Part shown: positions 1 through 12,600 of the stretch, in pieces
How the letters are laid out: each line of letters begins with the position of its first letter
How positions within the stretch are numbered: the stretch's first letter is position 1
Origin: Anaeramoeba flamelloides
Taxonomy: Eukaryota; Metamonada; Anaeramoebidae
Assembly (NCBI GenBank): GCA_027625915.1
Contig: JANTQA010000076.1
Coordinates: forward strand, 3,225,501-3,289,500
DNA: 64,000 bases
Reading direction: 5' to 3'
Program-made: the position numbers and the translations under genes
The notes under the pieces: generated by a model
Database searches by the model: none
What the model was told of the DNA's origin: nothing
What the model saw: the letters and a program-made list of their open reading frames with translations, nothing else

Positions 1-2255
1 AAGCATACTTATTTCTATCAAGGAGACTTATACATTAAAAGATCAAATAAGCTGATATTGGCCATCTGAAAACATGGTATTGATTTCTTAAAGTACTATT
101 ATTAATAAAAATTTGAAAAAATGAGGATCTTCTAGAAAGTTTATCACAGAAAATAGTTCGCAATTTTTAAGAATTAATTCTCATACTTTCAAAAAATTTC
201 AATAGGATAGAAAGATTACTAATAAATTTATATTAAATTCCATACCTAATTTGTATTTTACCAAAACTTCAAGGGGTTTAACTTCAAAATTGATTTGAAA
301 ATAGATGTACAAATTGGGTAGTTGATTAAATTTTATAATATAACAAGAAGAAAAAAATTCACAGATTATATTTTGAAACATGGGTTTTTTCGAGATGTGA
401 AGGTGTTTTTTGTGATCACAGTACTTTTTCATTGTTGACTTTTTAAGAATGATTTTGTGTCCAAAATTTTGTCAAAATTATCAAAGGTCATGGGAATCAA
501 CTATTTTTCTTATAAAAATTCAAATAATTGGGTTCTTTTTTTCTTTTTATTGTCAAAAACTGACAATTTTAATCTTTCAAGATCTCCATAAATCATTTTT
601 GAATATTGATTAAAAGAATCTTATTTCTTGTTGATATAGTATTATAGTTCATATTAGGGTGTTAAGAATTTTTATACAGTGAGCTATATTATTTGAATAC
701 TGACGAATTCACAAAAAGGTTTTTATTTTTGCTTCAATTTCCATTTTTCATATCTTGTAAACCAAATATTTTAAACAAATTTGTTCCCAAGTAATTTACA
801 AGATTTCCTTAGATTTTAGAATAATAAAATTCTTTATTCAAATCTCATCAAAATATTTTTAAAAATCAGAAAGTGAAGAATCAATTAAAATAATTTTTTT
901 GAATTAATCATTAAGTCAAATTTCCTGAATGGGAAAAAGTAAAAAAAAAGTGTTTGTTATACCACTTTATTACCAAAGACTACAATCCCTGAAATAATGA
1001 AAAATGATTCTCTTGTGTCCATTGTGACTTCTTGTTATAATTTAGTTTTTATAGGTTCAATATTTACTTAGTAGGGGTTTTAATTGTATTCAAAACGGCA
1101 ATTTTTCACAAAATTTATTGTTTTTATTTCAAAAATCTTAGAAGGCAAAAAGTTTTGGGTTAATAGATTGGTTGGTAAGTAATAAAAAAAAATTATTGAT
1201 ATTTAGTTTCTCAATTCAAAATTTTAATTAACTTTCAGTTTTTTTTCGATCTTTTAAAAAATTTTTTTTATTTTTTTTAGTAATGGAACAAAAGGATAAT
1301 TAATATTCCAATTGAAAAGCACAAATATCAAAATTCGATCTCAATTACCCCCAATTCTTTTGTTCTTTGAATTGTCAATCAAGATATCTGAAATGAAAAA
1401 AAAAAATAAACTATGAATTGTAAATAATAGCTTTTTGAACGACATTTAAAACCCTTACTAAAAAAAAGATTGAACTTATAAAAACTAAATTGGAACAATC
1501 CACATAATCCACAAATTTTACTTTCTTAAATTTTTCATAGATTAGAAAGCGTTCAAAATAAATCCTGCCCAAAAGTCTTTAATCGGTGTTTCTAAACCAA
1601 ATCCCATTTTTTTTTTTTTCTACTTGTTACATTTCAATATCTGTTTCACTACTTCACGAAACCTCAAAGCTCAAACCAATTTTGATTGTAAAATCACTTG
1701 AAGTTTTAAGTAAAATTGAAAATAGGAACAGAATTTGTAATATTTTTTTTCGTAATTTTTCTTAATTTTTACAATTTTTTGTTTTATGTTAATGAGAACT
1801 TTTTCTCTTTTTTTATCTAATTTTTCGAAAAATTTTTCAATTTGATCCTTTATTTTGAAGAATTACTTTTTGAAGAATTTCTTTTTTACGAATTTCTTTT
1901 TTAAGAATTGAACTTTCAGAAATAAACATCAATTTTTCAGATGTTTAATTATTGGTTTATTTGATCTTTTATGAATACTCCTTCTGTAAAAAAGAAAAAC
2001 GGTTTTTATTTTGAAAAACAGAATAAGCCTTTTAACACCTATTATTTCAACATCAGTTAACTTTAATAAACTTTTCATTATTAAATTCGTAAAAAAATAA
2101 ATTACTGAATTAAAATGCCTTTACCAAACCCAAAAATACCACGGACTGTCAATTTTTTTTCAAGCCAAAACGCTTATAGCTACACAAAATTGGTAATCAC
2201 CATTTTTTTTCTTTATCCATCTCGTTTTACTTTATTTTAATTTAAAAATCAAAAA
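1..2255. other. Intergenic region upstream of TMEM181-like gene
   Basis: No credible gene is seen. The only longer open frame (199-432, minus) has the Phe/Ile/Asn/Lys composition of random AT-rich DNA and no recognisable motif. The stretch holds one inverted-repeat element (listed separately) and otherwise A/T-rich sequence up to the start codon at 2256. Confidence 0.6.
1028..1515. repeat. Inverted-repeat (foldback) element
   Basis: The left arm at about 1028-1105 (containing ATTTAGTTTTTATAGGTTCA) recurs in reverse complement at about 1433-1515 (ATTTAGTTTTTATAAGTTCA on the minus strand). Imperfect arms of about 80 bp are separated by about 330 bp. The left flank (ACAATCCCTGAAA, near 980) also resembles the outer arm of the foldback at 35784-36347, so the two may be related. 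There is no coding capacity. Likely a decayed non-autonomous element. Confidence 0.5.
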
Positions 2256-2749
2256 ATGCAATCAGAAGAAAACCCAATGAAGGTTTCAACTTGGGGTAAA
2301 AAGCAGTTTTCGATCTTTTTTACTTGTTGGCTAGGCTTTGTGATTTTCGGATTAATTTGTGGAGGCATTGGACCAGATGTGTATGAAAAACGTGAAATGG
2401 ATTTTGAATTTAATAATGGCACCGCTGTATTTGATTTTGGAATTAAGTCGCTGAATAGACTCAACCAATTCTTATATATTGACGTCTTTTTTTTAAATGA
2501 TCTCGATAGTGGGGTCGAAGCAACCGCAGAGTTTGAAATTACTCTAACCGCAACAAACGATAGATCAAAATATGAGGATGGACTGAACTATCCACTCCTT
2601 TCTTCAACTACTCATAAAAGAACAATTGAATGTGACGTAAGAATTTTTTGTTTTAAGATTTCTTTTCCTTGTATTTAATTTATTTTTTTTTGTTGTTCTT
2701 CCTTTCCCTTCTTTTCCCTTCTTTTCCCTTCCTTTCCCTTCTTTTCTTT

Positions 2750-2788
<39 letters not shown>

Positions 2789-5700
2789 CTTTCGTTTCCT
2801 TTCGTTTCCTTTCGTTTCCTTTTTTTCCTTTCCTTTTAATTGAGAAAAAAGAAAAATTATTTCAAAATTTCTTTTTTACTTTCAATTGATCAAATTTGAT
2901 GATACTTTTTGAATGAGCAACTACTTACTTGAAGTAACTGCTCATCGAATTGGTTTTTCTCGAAAGAAATAATTATTTTTTTTTTTTTTCACGAATTAAT
3001 TGTAAGAACAAAACACCAACTTTAAAACTATTTTTTCTAAAATCATTTTCACCTTTGAATAAATAGGCAGAACAAAATTGCACAACCCACACTGTTGTAT
3101 ATGAGCCATTTTTGCATTATAAAAATTATCATGTTCAAATGAACGTCATAAGCGATACATCGAACGACTATTTTTCAAAACTTTATGTGAATGTTTGTAT
3201 TTTTATTTTTATTCTTTTCTTGATTTTCTTTTTATTTTATTTTTCATGTTCTTCATGGTTTTTATAAGAATAAGAAACAAACCACCCAAAAGATAAATGA
3301 CGCTTTAGTGGCCGTACTGTTAATGATAAAATAAATCGGATCAAAATTTCATTTCAGATTCGAAAAAGAACAATTGACTCGATCTTATTTTCGAAAATCT
3401 AACTCTTTGAATTTTTAAAAAGGGGTTGTTTGATCTCTCTGTTTTCCGTGGTTACTTTAATTTTTGGGGTTTCTGTGAATTCTCATTAAGGGTATACATG
3501 AATTTCAAACTTACCCTTTGTGTTTACAGTTTTTTCAAAAACCTGTGTTGAAGTTTTTGTTTGTGTTTTTCAAAATTTTTGTATTGTTTTTGAAAATAGC
3601 TGTTGTTTTTTTTTTAACACATTTTTTTTTTTTAAAACTTAACTGATGTTTTTCAATTTTATTTTGTAGTTTTCTGAAAAATACAGTTCACAAAAACTGT
3701 ACTTTCGAAATCAAACAGTATTTACAAGATATTTATTTTAACAAATCATTTTTTTAAAACCTTCCAAGTTCAATCACCCTATTTAAGAACTATAATTCAA
3801 CCAAATTTAAACAAACTCGTCACCAAAATCCACAACCACCAAATCTTTGAGTTTGATCGGAAAAAAACAACAAAAAAGAGACGAAAATCTTCTGTAAAAC
3901 TGTTTTGTAGCTCGTATCTAAATGTGCAAAAATATTTTCAAAAATGATTTCAAATTTTTTTTTAAAAATATGAAATGATATAAAAAATTTCACTTCTTTT
4001 TCCTTTTACTGTAAAAATCCAATTCTCAGAATTAAAATTTTATCTCAAAGTCCAATAAGAAAGATTAATTAAATCTCTAAAAATACTGTTAATTGCAAAA
4101 TAAATGGATCAAAATTTTCATTCAGCTTTCCAAAAAAATTAAAACTCAATAATTAAAATAAATCAATAAAGTCCCAATTCTAAAGTGAAATGAATATTTT
4201 GGGATCGTTTTTAATTTTTAAAATTGAAATTTTAGAGGACTTGAAAATCTTTTTTTGCAAAGTTTAATGAAAATTTTGTGACATATATTAATCGACAAAT
4301 AGTATCATTTCTAATTGATTTTCTGAAGATATTTGGGTTTTTTCAGCTCAAAATTAATTGCATGGATTTTGGACTGGAATATACTGTTATTTTCCAATTA
4401 ATAAATAAAATTTTTTATTTCCAATTTGCAAATATTTTTCTAGTTTATAAGTTGAAGTAAATACAAAGATCTTTACAACATCTTTTAGAAATGATATTTT
4501 TAGACAATAGATTAAACTTCCTTAGTTAAATCAAATACAAAATTTTTTCTCTGCTAATTTGATTGTAGCAGTAATAATTAATATTTCGGTACCTGGAGTA
4601 AAAATTTTCTTTTGTTAATTGGAAAATAACAGTATACTTTAAACAATAGCCTTCAAATCCTCTCTTGTAATTGTTGAACTTTATTTATTCATTTCATTCT
4701 TTTTTTTCTATATTGGGCGAGATAAGAATCCTAAATGAAGCAATAATTTCATAATCGAAAAAAAAAAGTTAATTCAGCCAAAATTTTATCCTATTTCAAT
4801 TCCAAAGGTAGTATCGGTCAAATTATTTGAAAATCAATTTTATTTGAAAAAGTTTAATAATGAGAGGAAATTAGATCTCTTCAAATTATCATTTCTCGTT
4901 GATTATATTTAGAGCTTTGTGTTTTTCAATCAATTAGAAGAAAAAATATTTTGGGGGAATCTTTGAATTAAAATTTTTTGATTATACTTGGTGAATAACA
5001 TTATTATTGTTAAGATAGACTTTGTTTAGTAAAAACAAACACACTCTTGAAAACTTTTCATTTCAACAACAATTAAAAAAAGAAAACACTAACAAAAAAG
5101 TTGGAAAACAACACTTAAAAAAACAAAATTTGGAAACAAACAGTTAAAGTCTAAAAAAAATATATTTATTGAAGTCAACAAGGGTTATTAAACAAACTGC
5201 ACAGTTTACTCTTTGGAAAATTAACACTTTCTTCTCAAACTTGGAGTAATATTTGCTCAAAAATTTTGTAATAAAATACATTTTGATATACTGGTATTTG
5301 AAGTATAAATGTGAAAAATTTTCTATCATTTTCATTGATTTTTCAAATAGAGATCAAAACCACAAACTACAACCCATCTCTTTTAGAACTCTATTAATAA
5401 AAGAAAAATATGGAAAAAGAAATTAAAAATTTTTTCCATAAAACATTCAAGTACACATGTGTAAAAATGGAATCTTTCAAAATCGTTATTTTTTTCTACT
5501 GAAAAAAAAAAAAAGATGCTAAGGTGTACTGGAGATAATTATAATTTATTTATGAGAAAAAACCTTTTTTCGATCAAAAATATGAAAGAATTTAAACCAT
5601 TTGACGAATTTTTTTTTTTTTTTGTGCTATCTCCAAAATTTTGACACAGTTATTTTTTATTTTAATTTATAATTAAACTATTTTTTGTTTTATAGGTATT

Positions 5701-8700
5701 TGTGAATACAAATACTTGTTTAAATTCAATTAAGTTCTGATTCTAATTTGGTATTTCTTAAAACCCATTTTCCAGTCAAAAGGGTCACTGTTGTAATTCT
5801 ATGAATTACATGTGTTTAAAGGGTTTGAATATATATTAGAAAAAAAACTTTATTTTGGAAAAATCAAAAATTGAAATCAAATTTTTCTCTCTTTTTAAAT
5901 TTTCTTTTGTTTTCCATTGATATATAATTGTTTTGCAAAAAAAAACCAAATTATTCCAAGATTTATATTCAGTAGATAAAAATGTATTATTCTCCTGTTA
6001 TTGATACTGTGAGAATGATTGTAGAAAAATCCTATTGATTTATATTGAGATTTTCTGTGGATCTTTAATAGAAGATCAAAATGAAAATTGTTGTTTTTCT
6101 ACAATAGATCTCACTAAGAATTTCAATTTTTCCAATTTGTAAGAAATAGTATAGATTGATTAGATTTACTTGATATATATGAATATCAACTATTCTCTGA
6201 TGTGTATTATTCTACTTATTTCTTTATTGTTCTTCAAAGCAAATTTTATAAAACAATAATTGATATATAATTTTTTTTTTAGATACTCCTTTGACATAAA
6301 CATATTTTTATTTTCTTGTACCTTTTGATTAGAATTATTGTTTATAATTTGTTCAAATTCTTGTTATTTCTTTTTTTTTGAATTTTTTTTTTTTTTTTTT
6401 TATTTTGAAATTTGTTTATTAGAAATGTATTTTTTTTTTTTTTTTTTTTTTGAAAAGATTTCTTTACTTCCTTTCTCTTTTCAAAGAATCATTAAATAAT
6501 TAATCAAGTTTTAATATTTTTTCCATTTTTTTTCTTTGATTTTATCACTATAATTCTAATATTTTTCCTAACAAATAAAATGAAAATTTTTAATAGTTCT
6601 TTTTTGTAAATAAATCAATGTCGATATTTGAATTATTTTTTAGATATGCTTTTGTAATCTTGAATTGCATCGTAATTGCTTATTATGCATATCAGGTTAA
6701 AAATGTTCCTTTCTCATCGTTTACAATTGAACAGAAATTAATGACATATTGTCTCCTATTACTTCTTCTCTTTAACAACCCACTTTATCCTTTAAGAATT
6801 TTATCAGGTGGTGACTTTCCTGTTGTTATGGATGCATTATTTGTGACTTTTTTTTTCATCTTTATTCTCGGTTTCTGGCTTGTAATCATTGATGGTCTTC
6901 GTTATGTAATTAATTTATTTTTTTATATTATTATTCTTATTCTTGTTTTTTTTTTTTTTTTTTTTTCCCATACCCATTCTCAAAATCTTACTGATTATTT
7001 ATAATTTTAAAAATATATTTGTATTCTTTCAAAAGAATTGAATAAGATATTTACAAAGCAAATATGAGAATTTTTATAATGTAAGTTTCTCAGTATTTTA
7101 GGATTCTCTCGATGTAAAATTGATATTACCCTAATAAAAAAAGTTTTTTATAACATGTTATAAACGTTTTGTAAAGGCGTTATAAACGTTTAAAATGTTA
7201 TAAAATTTTAGAATAAAAACTTTTATAACATAAATGTTTGTTATAAAATGTGTTATAAAATTTGTAACATTCTATAAACCTTTTATAAGAATATTTTTTA
7301 GTCAAAAAATATTGAAAAAATCATCGTATAAAAGGAAATTTTGTTATAAAAATGTTATATAGATGCTATATATATTTTTTTTAAACTCAAACTTTTTATT
7401 TGTAAAAATTACAAGTATATAATTTCTAGACAACTTCTGATAAGAAAGTGATTGTTTCACAAAAAAGTTTAGTATAGTTTTGTAGCCACTGTGTAAAGAT
7501 TTTTGGAAATCCTTTAGTAATTAGGCCAAGTATGAAAATTTTCTGATCTTCTTTTTTCCGATTCTAACAAAGTAAAATAGAAAGTATTTTACTATTAAAT
7601 TCAACTTTAAAAATTATATTTAAAGTTATTTTAGAAGAGTTTAACCAAATTTTTTTACGACGTTGTCAATCTCTTAAATCCCAAAAGATCGACGCGCTCA
7701 AGGATTTGCTACATTGGAAAATTAATTTGGTTCAAGGAACCCAATTATTAGATCAATAAACGGCAAAGAAAAAAGTCCTTCAATTATTCCGTAAAGGTTG
7801 GGAATTGAATGAATTCCCTTTATTTGTTTAAAAATAATGTCTAAAATCAAACAGCGTTTTTGGTTTTGGTTTGAAAGAAATCAATATCATTTTTAAATAA
7901 ATTAAAAATGTTTGGTCTATTTTTTTCTTTGAAAAAAAGAGAGAAGAGATAATTAATAAAAGATTTTGAAAGTGAGAAAAAATACATAATTACAAATTCA
8001 AGAAATTAGAAAACTTTGTTTTTTTACTAAGTTAAGTCAAGAATTTTTAGAGGAATAACTCAAAATCAGTTACTGTTAACAACACATAATACATGCAGGT
8101 TTTTAAGTTTGATCGTTTTCGAGAATTCGCAGACAAACGGAGAAAAAAAGAGGAAATAGATCTCATTGAAAGGATGAACGATCTAGTTTATCTCTATAAA
8201 ATTTAAACCAAGTTTTTTCTCCAATGATGAAAAATGTAAAATTTAACTTCAATGCTTTTGCTAACTCCAGTTGGAAGAAAAAGATCCTTTGAAGAACAAT
8301 TTCTTCAAAGTACCATTAAAAAACAAGTTATTCAAAGTACCATTAAAAAATAACAAATTAGTTGTATTGGGTAATATTTGTTCTGCTGTTTGTTTTAGTT
8401 TGTTTGTTTATTGTTGAGTTATATCTCGAGTTCAAAAAATAAATAAAACCTCATATTGTTCCATTTGTTCAAAAACTACCAGTTATAATTCTTCGTTTTG
8501 GATTCTCCTTCCAGACTCAAAATATGATATTGTTCTAGTCCGAAGATTATATTAATCGTCGTTCTCCAAACTCCTCAATAACACCTTATATCACTTCGAA
8601 CAATATCATATTTCTCGTTCTTTCAGGCCAAACTCGTCACATAACAAAGAGATTGTTTCCAAATCAAAAACAATAAAGACAGTTATAAAAAAATTTAAAT

Positions 8701-10323
8701 TGAAAAACTGAAATAATTATTCAACTTTTATTCTAAAAATGTTTTCAAGAACGTTATAAAAAAAATTTTTTTATTAGTGTAACAAATCAATTAGCTCACG
8801 TAATTAAAATAATAATTGCAACAAAATATCAATATTAGTATTGAAAAAAAGTGTAAATAAATAATAATAATCATTTTTTTTTTATTAATTAATTAAAAAT
8901 CAAAAACATCAAGTTTTGAAAAGTGTTAAATATATTTTCCTATATTCAACAAAAAAAAAAAAAATTTTCAAGATTTTTTGAAAAATCATAAAATCTAAAC
9001 TAGATTCCAAAAATTTGGACACAGTTTAAACAGTTGAAAGAACATCATTCCTGTACTTTAAATTCAAATTGGAAAGAATTTTGATTTTACAAACAATTTC
9101 ATTTTTTGTCTTTTTTGTTTTGCTTTCATTTCTTTTTTTGCAGTTACGTAATCTGTTTCGTTAGATCTCGAAAATTTTTTTCAATGATTGATAGAAGGTT
9201 AGTGTTGAGTTTGTTAAATTGGAAAATCAAATACAATTGGTAGATGGTATCTTATCATTTGATCGATCAACAATTGTTGGTGAAATTTCAACAAATTAAC
9301 CAATACATTTTTTGTTCCGCTCGTTTCATTATTTTGGACACACCTGTTTTTATTTTTGAGTTTTATATTTTTTTTCTTTTATTTGAATGAAAATGATTAC
9401 TTATAAAAACATTAATACCTTGTAACTTAAATGTAGTTATATATTAGGTTTGGGAAAATACAATAAATTGGGTTTTTTTTTGCCTATTTTTGATTTTGGG
9501 TGTGTCCAAATTTTTGGAACGGGGTTTATTTATTCTAATTTGTTTTTGAAAAATTTATCTAAAAACTCTAATTCCAAAAATGGTTTATTTTCTAAAAATC
9601 AACTAAAATTTTATATATTTTAATTTTTTTTTTTGAACAATACAATAAAAACAAATAATAAAATCTGAACATCTTTTTAATTTAAAATAGAAAAAACATG
9701 AAAGAAGATTTTGGAAATTTTATTTCCCAAAAATGATCCCATTGGCTTTCTTTTTTATTAGTTTCCTAACTGTATTTATCTGGAATCAAGTACATGAAAT
9801 GGACGATCCACAATATGAAACGATTAATGACGTTGGAGGCTTTTTAGCATTTCGAATTGTGATGCTGATTGTTTTTGTTCTCTTTTTGCTGTGGATCCTT
9901 TATGCAACTATCCAAGCATTCCAAACAGTCAAACAACTTGGCCACAAGCAAAGATTTTATTTCTTCTTTTTCTTATCCTTTTTTACTTTCATTTTCACCA
10001 TAGTTGCAATTAGTGGTAATTTTATTAGCTCTTTAAGAAATACATCTTTGGAATTTATGGCAACTTTTACAATTTATAATGCATATGTCTTATTTTATGC
10101 TTATGCTTTATTACCCTCAAATTCAAAACATGCAGATACATCTGGCCATACTAAATTTATTGACGAAGAGTCAGATCTTGAAAATAATTTGGATGATGAT
10201 TCAAATAATGAAGAACAATTAGAATTATCTGAAAAATCTGAAAGTGGTTCACAATCACAATCACAATCCCAATCCCAATCTCAATCTCAATCTGAAGAAA
10301 AATCTAATTCTGGATCTGATTAA
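2256..10323 (+). CDS. TMEM181: TMEM181-like seven-transmembrane protein (4 exons)
   Basis: Member of the TMEM181/GPR178 family, whose core is a Wntless-like seven-pass domain; in animals it is a membrane protein of uncertain native role. Exons by phase and motif: 2256-2636, 3067-3192, 6597-6905, 9691-10323, all phase 0, giving about 482 aa, close to human TMEM181. Exon 1 encodes a hydrophobic N-terminal anchor (FSIFFTCWLGFVIFGLI). Exon 2 continues the extracytoplasmic domain. Exon 3 carries the family segment SIFELFFRYAF, then EQKLMTYCLLLLLLFNNPLYPL-type residues. Exon 4 opens with RRFWKFYFPK, matching the family's LTFYLPK block, and continues with WNQVHEMDDPQY and four membrane segments. The tail is acidic with a Ser-Gln dipeptide repeat (10246-10290), a known kind of phospho-rich tail. 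Introns are 430, 3404 and 2785 bp and hold several transposon-derived repeats. Family assignment is firm; the junction of exons 2 and 3 is inferred. Confidence 0.9.
2697..2836. repeat. Polypyrimidine tract with long poly-T in intron 1
   Basis: Imperfect TTCCCTTCTTTT-type repeats run into an almost pure T tract of about 40 bases, then three TTTCGTTTCC-like units. It lies within the 430-bp first intron of the TMEM181-like gene and makes up about a third of it. Confidence 0.8.
3315..3370 (+). repeat. Fragment of MITE family C
   Basis: Starts TACTGTTAATGATAAAATAA and continues with a diverged form of the family C terminal repeat (ATCAAAATTTCATTTCAGAT). Only one end is recognised. It lies in intron 2 of the TMEM181-like gene. 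Confidence 0.4.
4084..4135 (+). repeat. Fragment of MITE family C
   Basis: Begins TACTGTTAATTGCAAAATAA and runs through TTTTCATTCAGCTTTCCAAA, matching the terminal repeat of the complete copies at 19308-19539 and 39966-40196. The partner end was not found nearby, so this is probably a truncated or solo end in intron 2 of the TMEM181-like gene. Confidence 0.55.
4380..4636. mobile_element. MITE family B, copy 1
   Basis: About 255 bp bounded by inverted ends TATACTGTTATTTTCCAATT and the matching AATTGGAAAATAACAGTATA, each abutting TA. Internal sequence (TCTTTACAACATC, GCTAATTTGATTGTAGCAGT) recurs in inverted orientation in the copy at 43634-43894. It has no ORF. The TA-flanked short TIRs fit a non-autonomous Tc1/mariner-type element. 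Located in intron 2 of the TMEM181-like gene. Confidence 0.75.
5760..6275 (+). repeat. Dispersed repeat family I, copy 1
   Basis: From CCATTTTCCAGTCAAAAGG through AAAGGGTTTGAATATATATT to ATTCTCTGATGTGTATTATT and TTGTTCTTCA, this follows in the same order and orientation the copy at 51415-51930. About 510 bp, diverged, non-coding. No terminal inverted repeat was recognised. Sits in intron 2 of the TMEM181-like gene. Confidence 0.65.
7128..8783. mobile_element. TIR element O (about 1.65 kb) in TMEM181 intron 3
   Basis: The left end reads TTACCCTAATAAAAAAAGTT followed by TTTTATAAC. The right end on the minus strand reads TTACACTAATAAAAAAATTT followed by TTTTTATAAC. Inside the left end, a TTATAAACGTTT-like motif is repeated several times (about 7150-7260), resembling subterminal transposase-binding repeats. 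The interior is less AT-rich than the flanks and carries coding-like fragments (listed separately). No intact transposase was found. Probably a non-autonomous DNA transposon; boundaries are inferred from the inverted ends only. Confidence 0.5.
7634..8353 (+). pseudogene. Decayed coding fragments inside element O
   Basis: Three plus-strand patches read like protein, not like random AT-rich DNA: about 7634-7750 (contains FLRRCQSLKSQKIDALKDLL), about 8100-8206 preceded by a good acceptor ATGCAG (contains KFDRFREFADKRRKKEEIDL), and 8252-8353 (contains TPVGRKRSFEEQFLQSTIKK, ending with a short duplicated unit). The family is not recognised. They could be remnants of the element's own gene or host exons carried by it. 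The whole is broken and not expected to make a protein. Confidence 0.4.
8996..9528 (+). mobile_element. Mariner-like MITE family A, copy 1
   Basis: Inverted ends ATTCCAAAAATTTGGACACA and TGTGTCCAAATTTTTGGAAC, flanked by TA-containing sequence (TAAA/TTTA). Internal landmarks ACGTAATCTG, GATCGATCAAC and TTTTGGACACAC recur in the opposite orientation in the copy at 32753-33294. About 530 bp with no transposase. The TGTCCAAATTTTTGG end type is common in Tc1/mariner elements. Located in intron 3 of the TMEM181-like gene. Confidence 0.8.
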
Positions 10324-12600
10324 AAAGTGATAATCAAAAATCTATCTTTACTATAAAAAAAAAAAAAAAAAAAAATACAAGCTCAATATTTTTTCTTATC
10401 CTTATATTAATAAGAGTTATTTCTTTATTTTCATTTATCCTTTTCTAATTTTTTTTTTTTTGAAGTTTTGTTTCTTTACTTCCATTCGCTTTTCAAAGAA
10501 TCATTAAAATTAATTCTCGTTCTATTTTTTTTTTTTTTTTCATAATTTTCTTAAAAATTATCTCAAGTTATTTTATTTAATTTTATAATAAGAAACAACT
10601 TTACTTTTAAAAAAATAAAAAAAAAAAAAACCAATTATCCAATCATGTTATCTTTTGGAATTTTTTTATCTCTTTTCAAAATATATACCATCCAATTATT
10701 CAAATAATTGGTTTTTTTTTTGTTATATAAGTTTAATATTTCTCTACGACCCAAAAAACACTAAAAATGGAAAACTGATCAAATACCTTCCATTAAAAAA
10801 ATTAAAAAAAATAAAAAATTAAAATAAATAAAGTTTCAATTTAACTTTTTCTTGAAAACATTTTTTTGCCAAAATGATTGAATTCAAACTTGAAATTATG
10901 TATATTTTTATATAAAATATCTTATTTTGTCTCATTTACTAAAACAAATTCTAAATTATGGGAATTTTATATTCCCAAAAGGTACTAATTTGGTCTTCAA
11001 ATGTTTTTTTATTTTTAAATGGTAAAAATAAAAAAAAAAGATATTTAAAAAAGATAAACTCTCTGGAAAAATATTCTTATTTTATATATTAACTTATTCT
11101 TTGAAATGATAAATTTTCTCAACCTCAATTTTTCAAAAAAAAATAAAAAACTACTTAGTAATTTCAAAAAATATTTTTAATATCCAAAAGTTGAGAGAGT
11201 TTTTATTCTAAAAAATTTTATCCCAGGGGTTAATTGAATAAAGTTATAAGCAAGATTTCAAAAAATATTAATCAGAAAAAAATAGTGCTTTTTTATATTA
11301 AGGACATATAACATATAATATTTGACATTTTTTTGATATTCTTAGTTGAGTTGTTGTAGTTTGTATAAATATAGTCTTGATAATTATGATTATCAAACTT
11401 GATAATTCTTTCTTGTTTCTGAAAATTTTATCAACTTTTGAGTATTTAAAATTGGGTAATAAAAAGAAAAACTAATAAGGTTTTAGTAATGAAAAATAAT
11501 ATTATTGTTTTTAAATACAAAATAATAAATAAAGAAATGTAGTAAATTGAATTTTATGGTAATTTTTTTACTATTTTCAGGTTCAACAAGTATTTTTATT
11601 GTTTTTTTTTTTAATTCAGATATCTAAATTTTGTGATTCCTTTTATAGGCTGGACATTTCCAGAGATAACATTTTAAATCTTGAATTAAATATAAATTGT
11701 GAATTTTTTGACACAATTGAAAGTATTTGATTTTTGTTTAATTTATGAAATAAGAAGATCTATTTAGATAATTTTTATAATGAGTTCACTTGGGGATGGT
11801 TATTTAATTTTTATAATTACTTAATTTTTTTTTTTTTTTTTTTTTGAATACTTGAGATTTTTTTTAACTTTTACTTTATTTTTTTATTTTCAAGTTAATC
11901 ATACTATTAAATTACCCTGTTTCTGTATTAAAAAAACAAACCACTTAATTTCTCCCTTTTAAAATCTTCATTCATATATAAATTATTCTATAAGTCAAAA
12001 AAAGGGTAAAAAGAATTTTTTTTAATTTATTTTTGAAGAAAAACAATAATTTTACTAAATTATACTTTTTTTTCATTGTGATTCTTTGAATCTTTGAAAA
12101 AAAAAATAAATGAAAAAAATCATAATTGTTTTCCAAAGTTATAGTCCTAATGATATGTAAATTGTGTGAAAATAATTACAAAAAAAAAAAAAAAAAAAAC
12201 GATAATCATAAAAATCACAAATTAACTATAGAAATATATATTTTCTACTTTACTCTAAAAAAATTCTTGATATAGAAAATCAAAATATAGTAATTAATTA
12301 TCAAAAAATTAAATAGAGCTTCACAAAATGATATTTAAAACTTTTTTTAGATCTCAAATAATGAATATAAAAATCTTGATCTTATTTGTGAGAATAAAAA
12401 AAAAATCAAAAACAAAAAAGCACACTCTAAAATTAAAATAGATACCATTTTATTACACAAATTAAAATAAATAGAAAAAGAAAAAAAAAAAATATTTTCA
12501 TGTTAATTATTGGCTTATAGGCCTTAATAATAAATTATTTGATTAATATCATTTTTGAGTTTGGAAGATATTTAATAAATTCTCTATTTTTATTTTCAAC
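10324..12600. other. Intergenic region between convergent genes
   Basis: Downstream of the TMEM181-like gene (+) and of TAPT1 (-), so both genes end into it. It contains poly-A/T runs and no convincing ORF, RNA gene or paired repeat. The A-rich sequence just after 10330 and near 12400-12500 may serve as 3' UTR for the two genes. Confidence 0.6.

Noticed and set aside
199-432. 77-codon open frame on the minus strand
   Set aside because: Composition (Phe, Ile, Asn, Lys, Tyr) is that of random AT-rich DNA; no motif, no splice partner, no conserved block.
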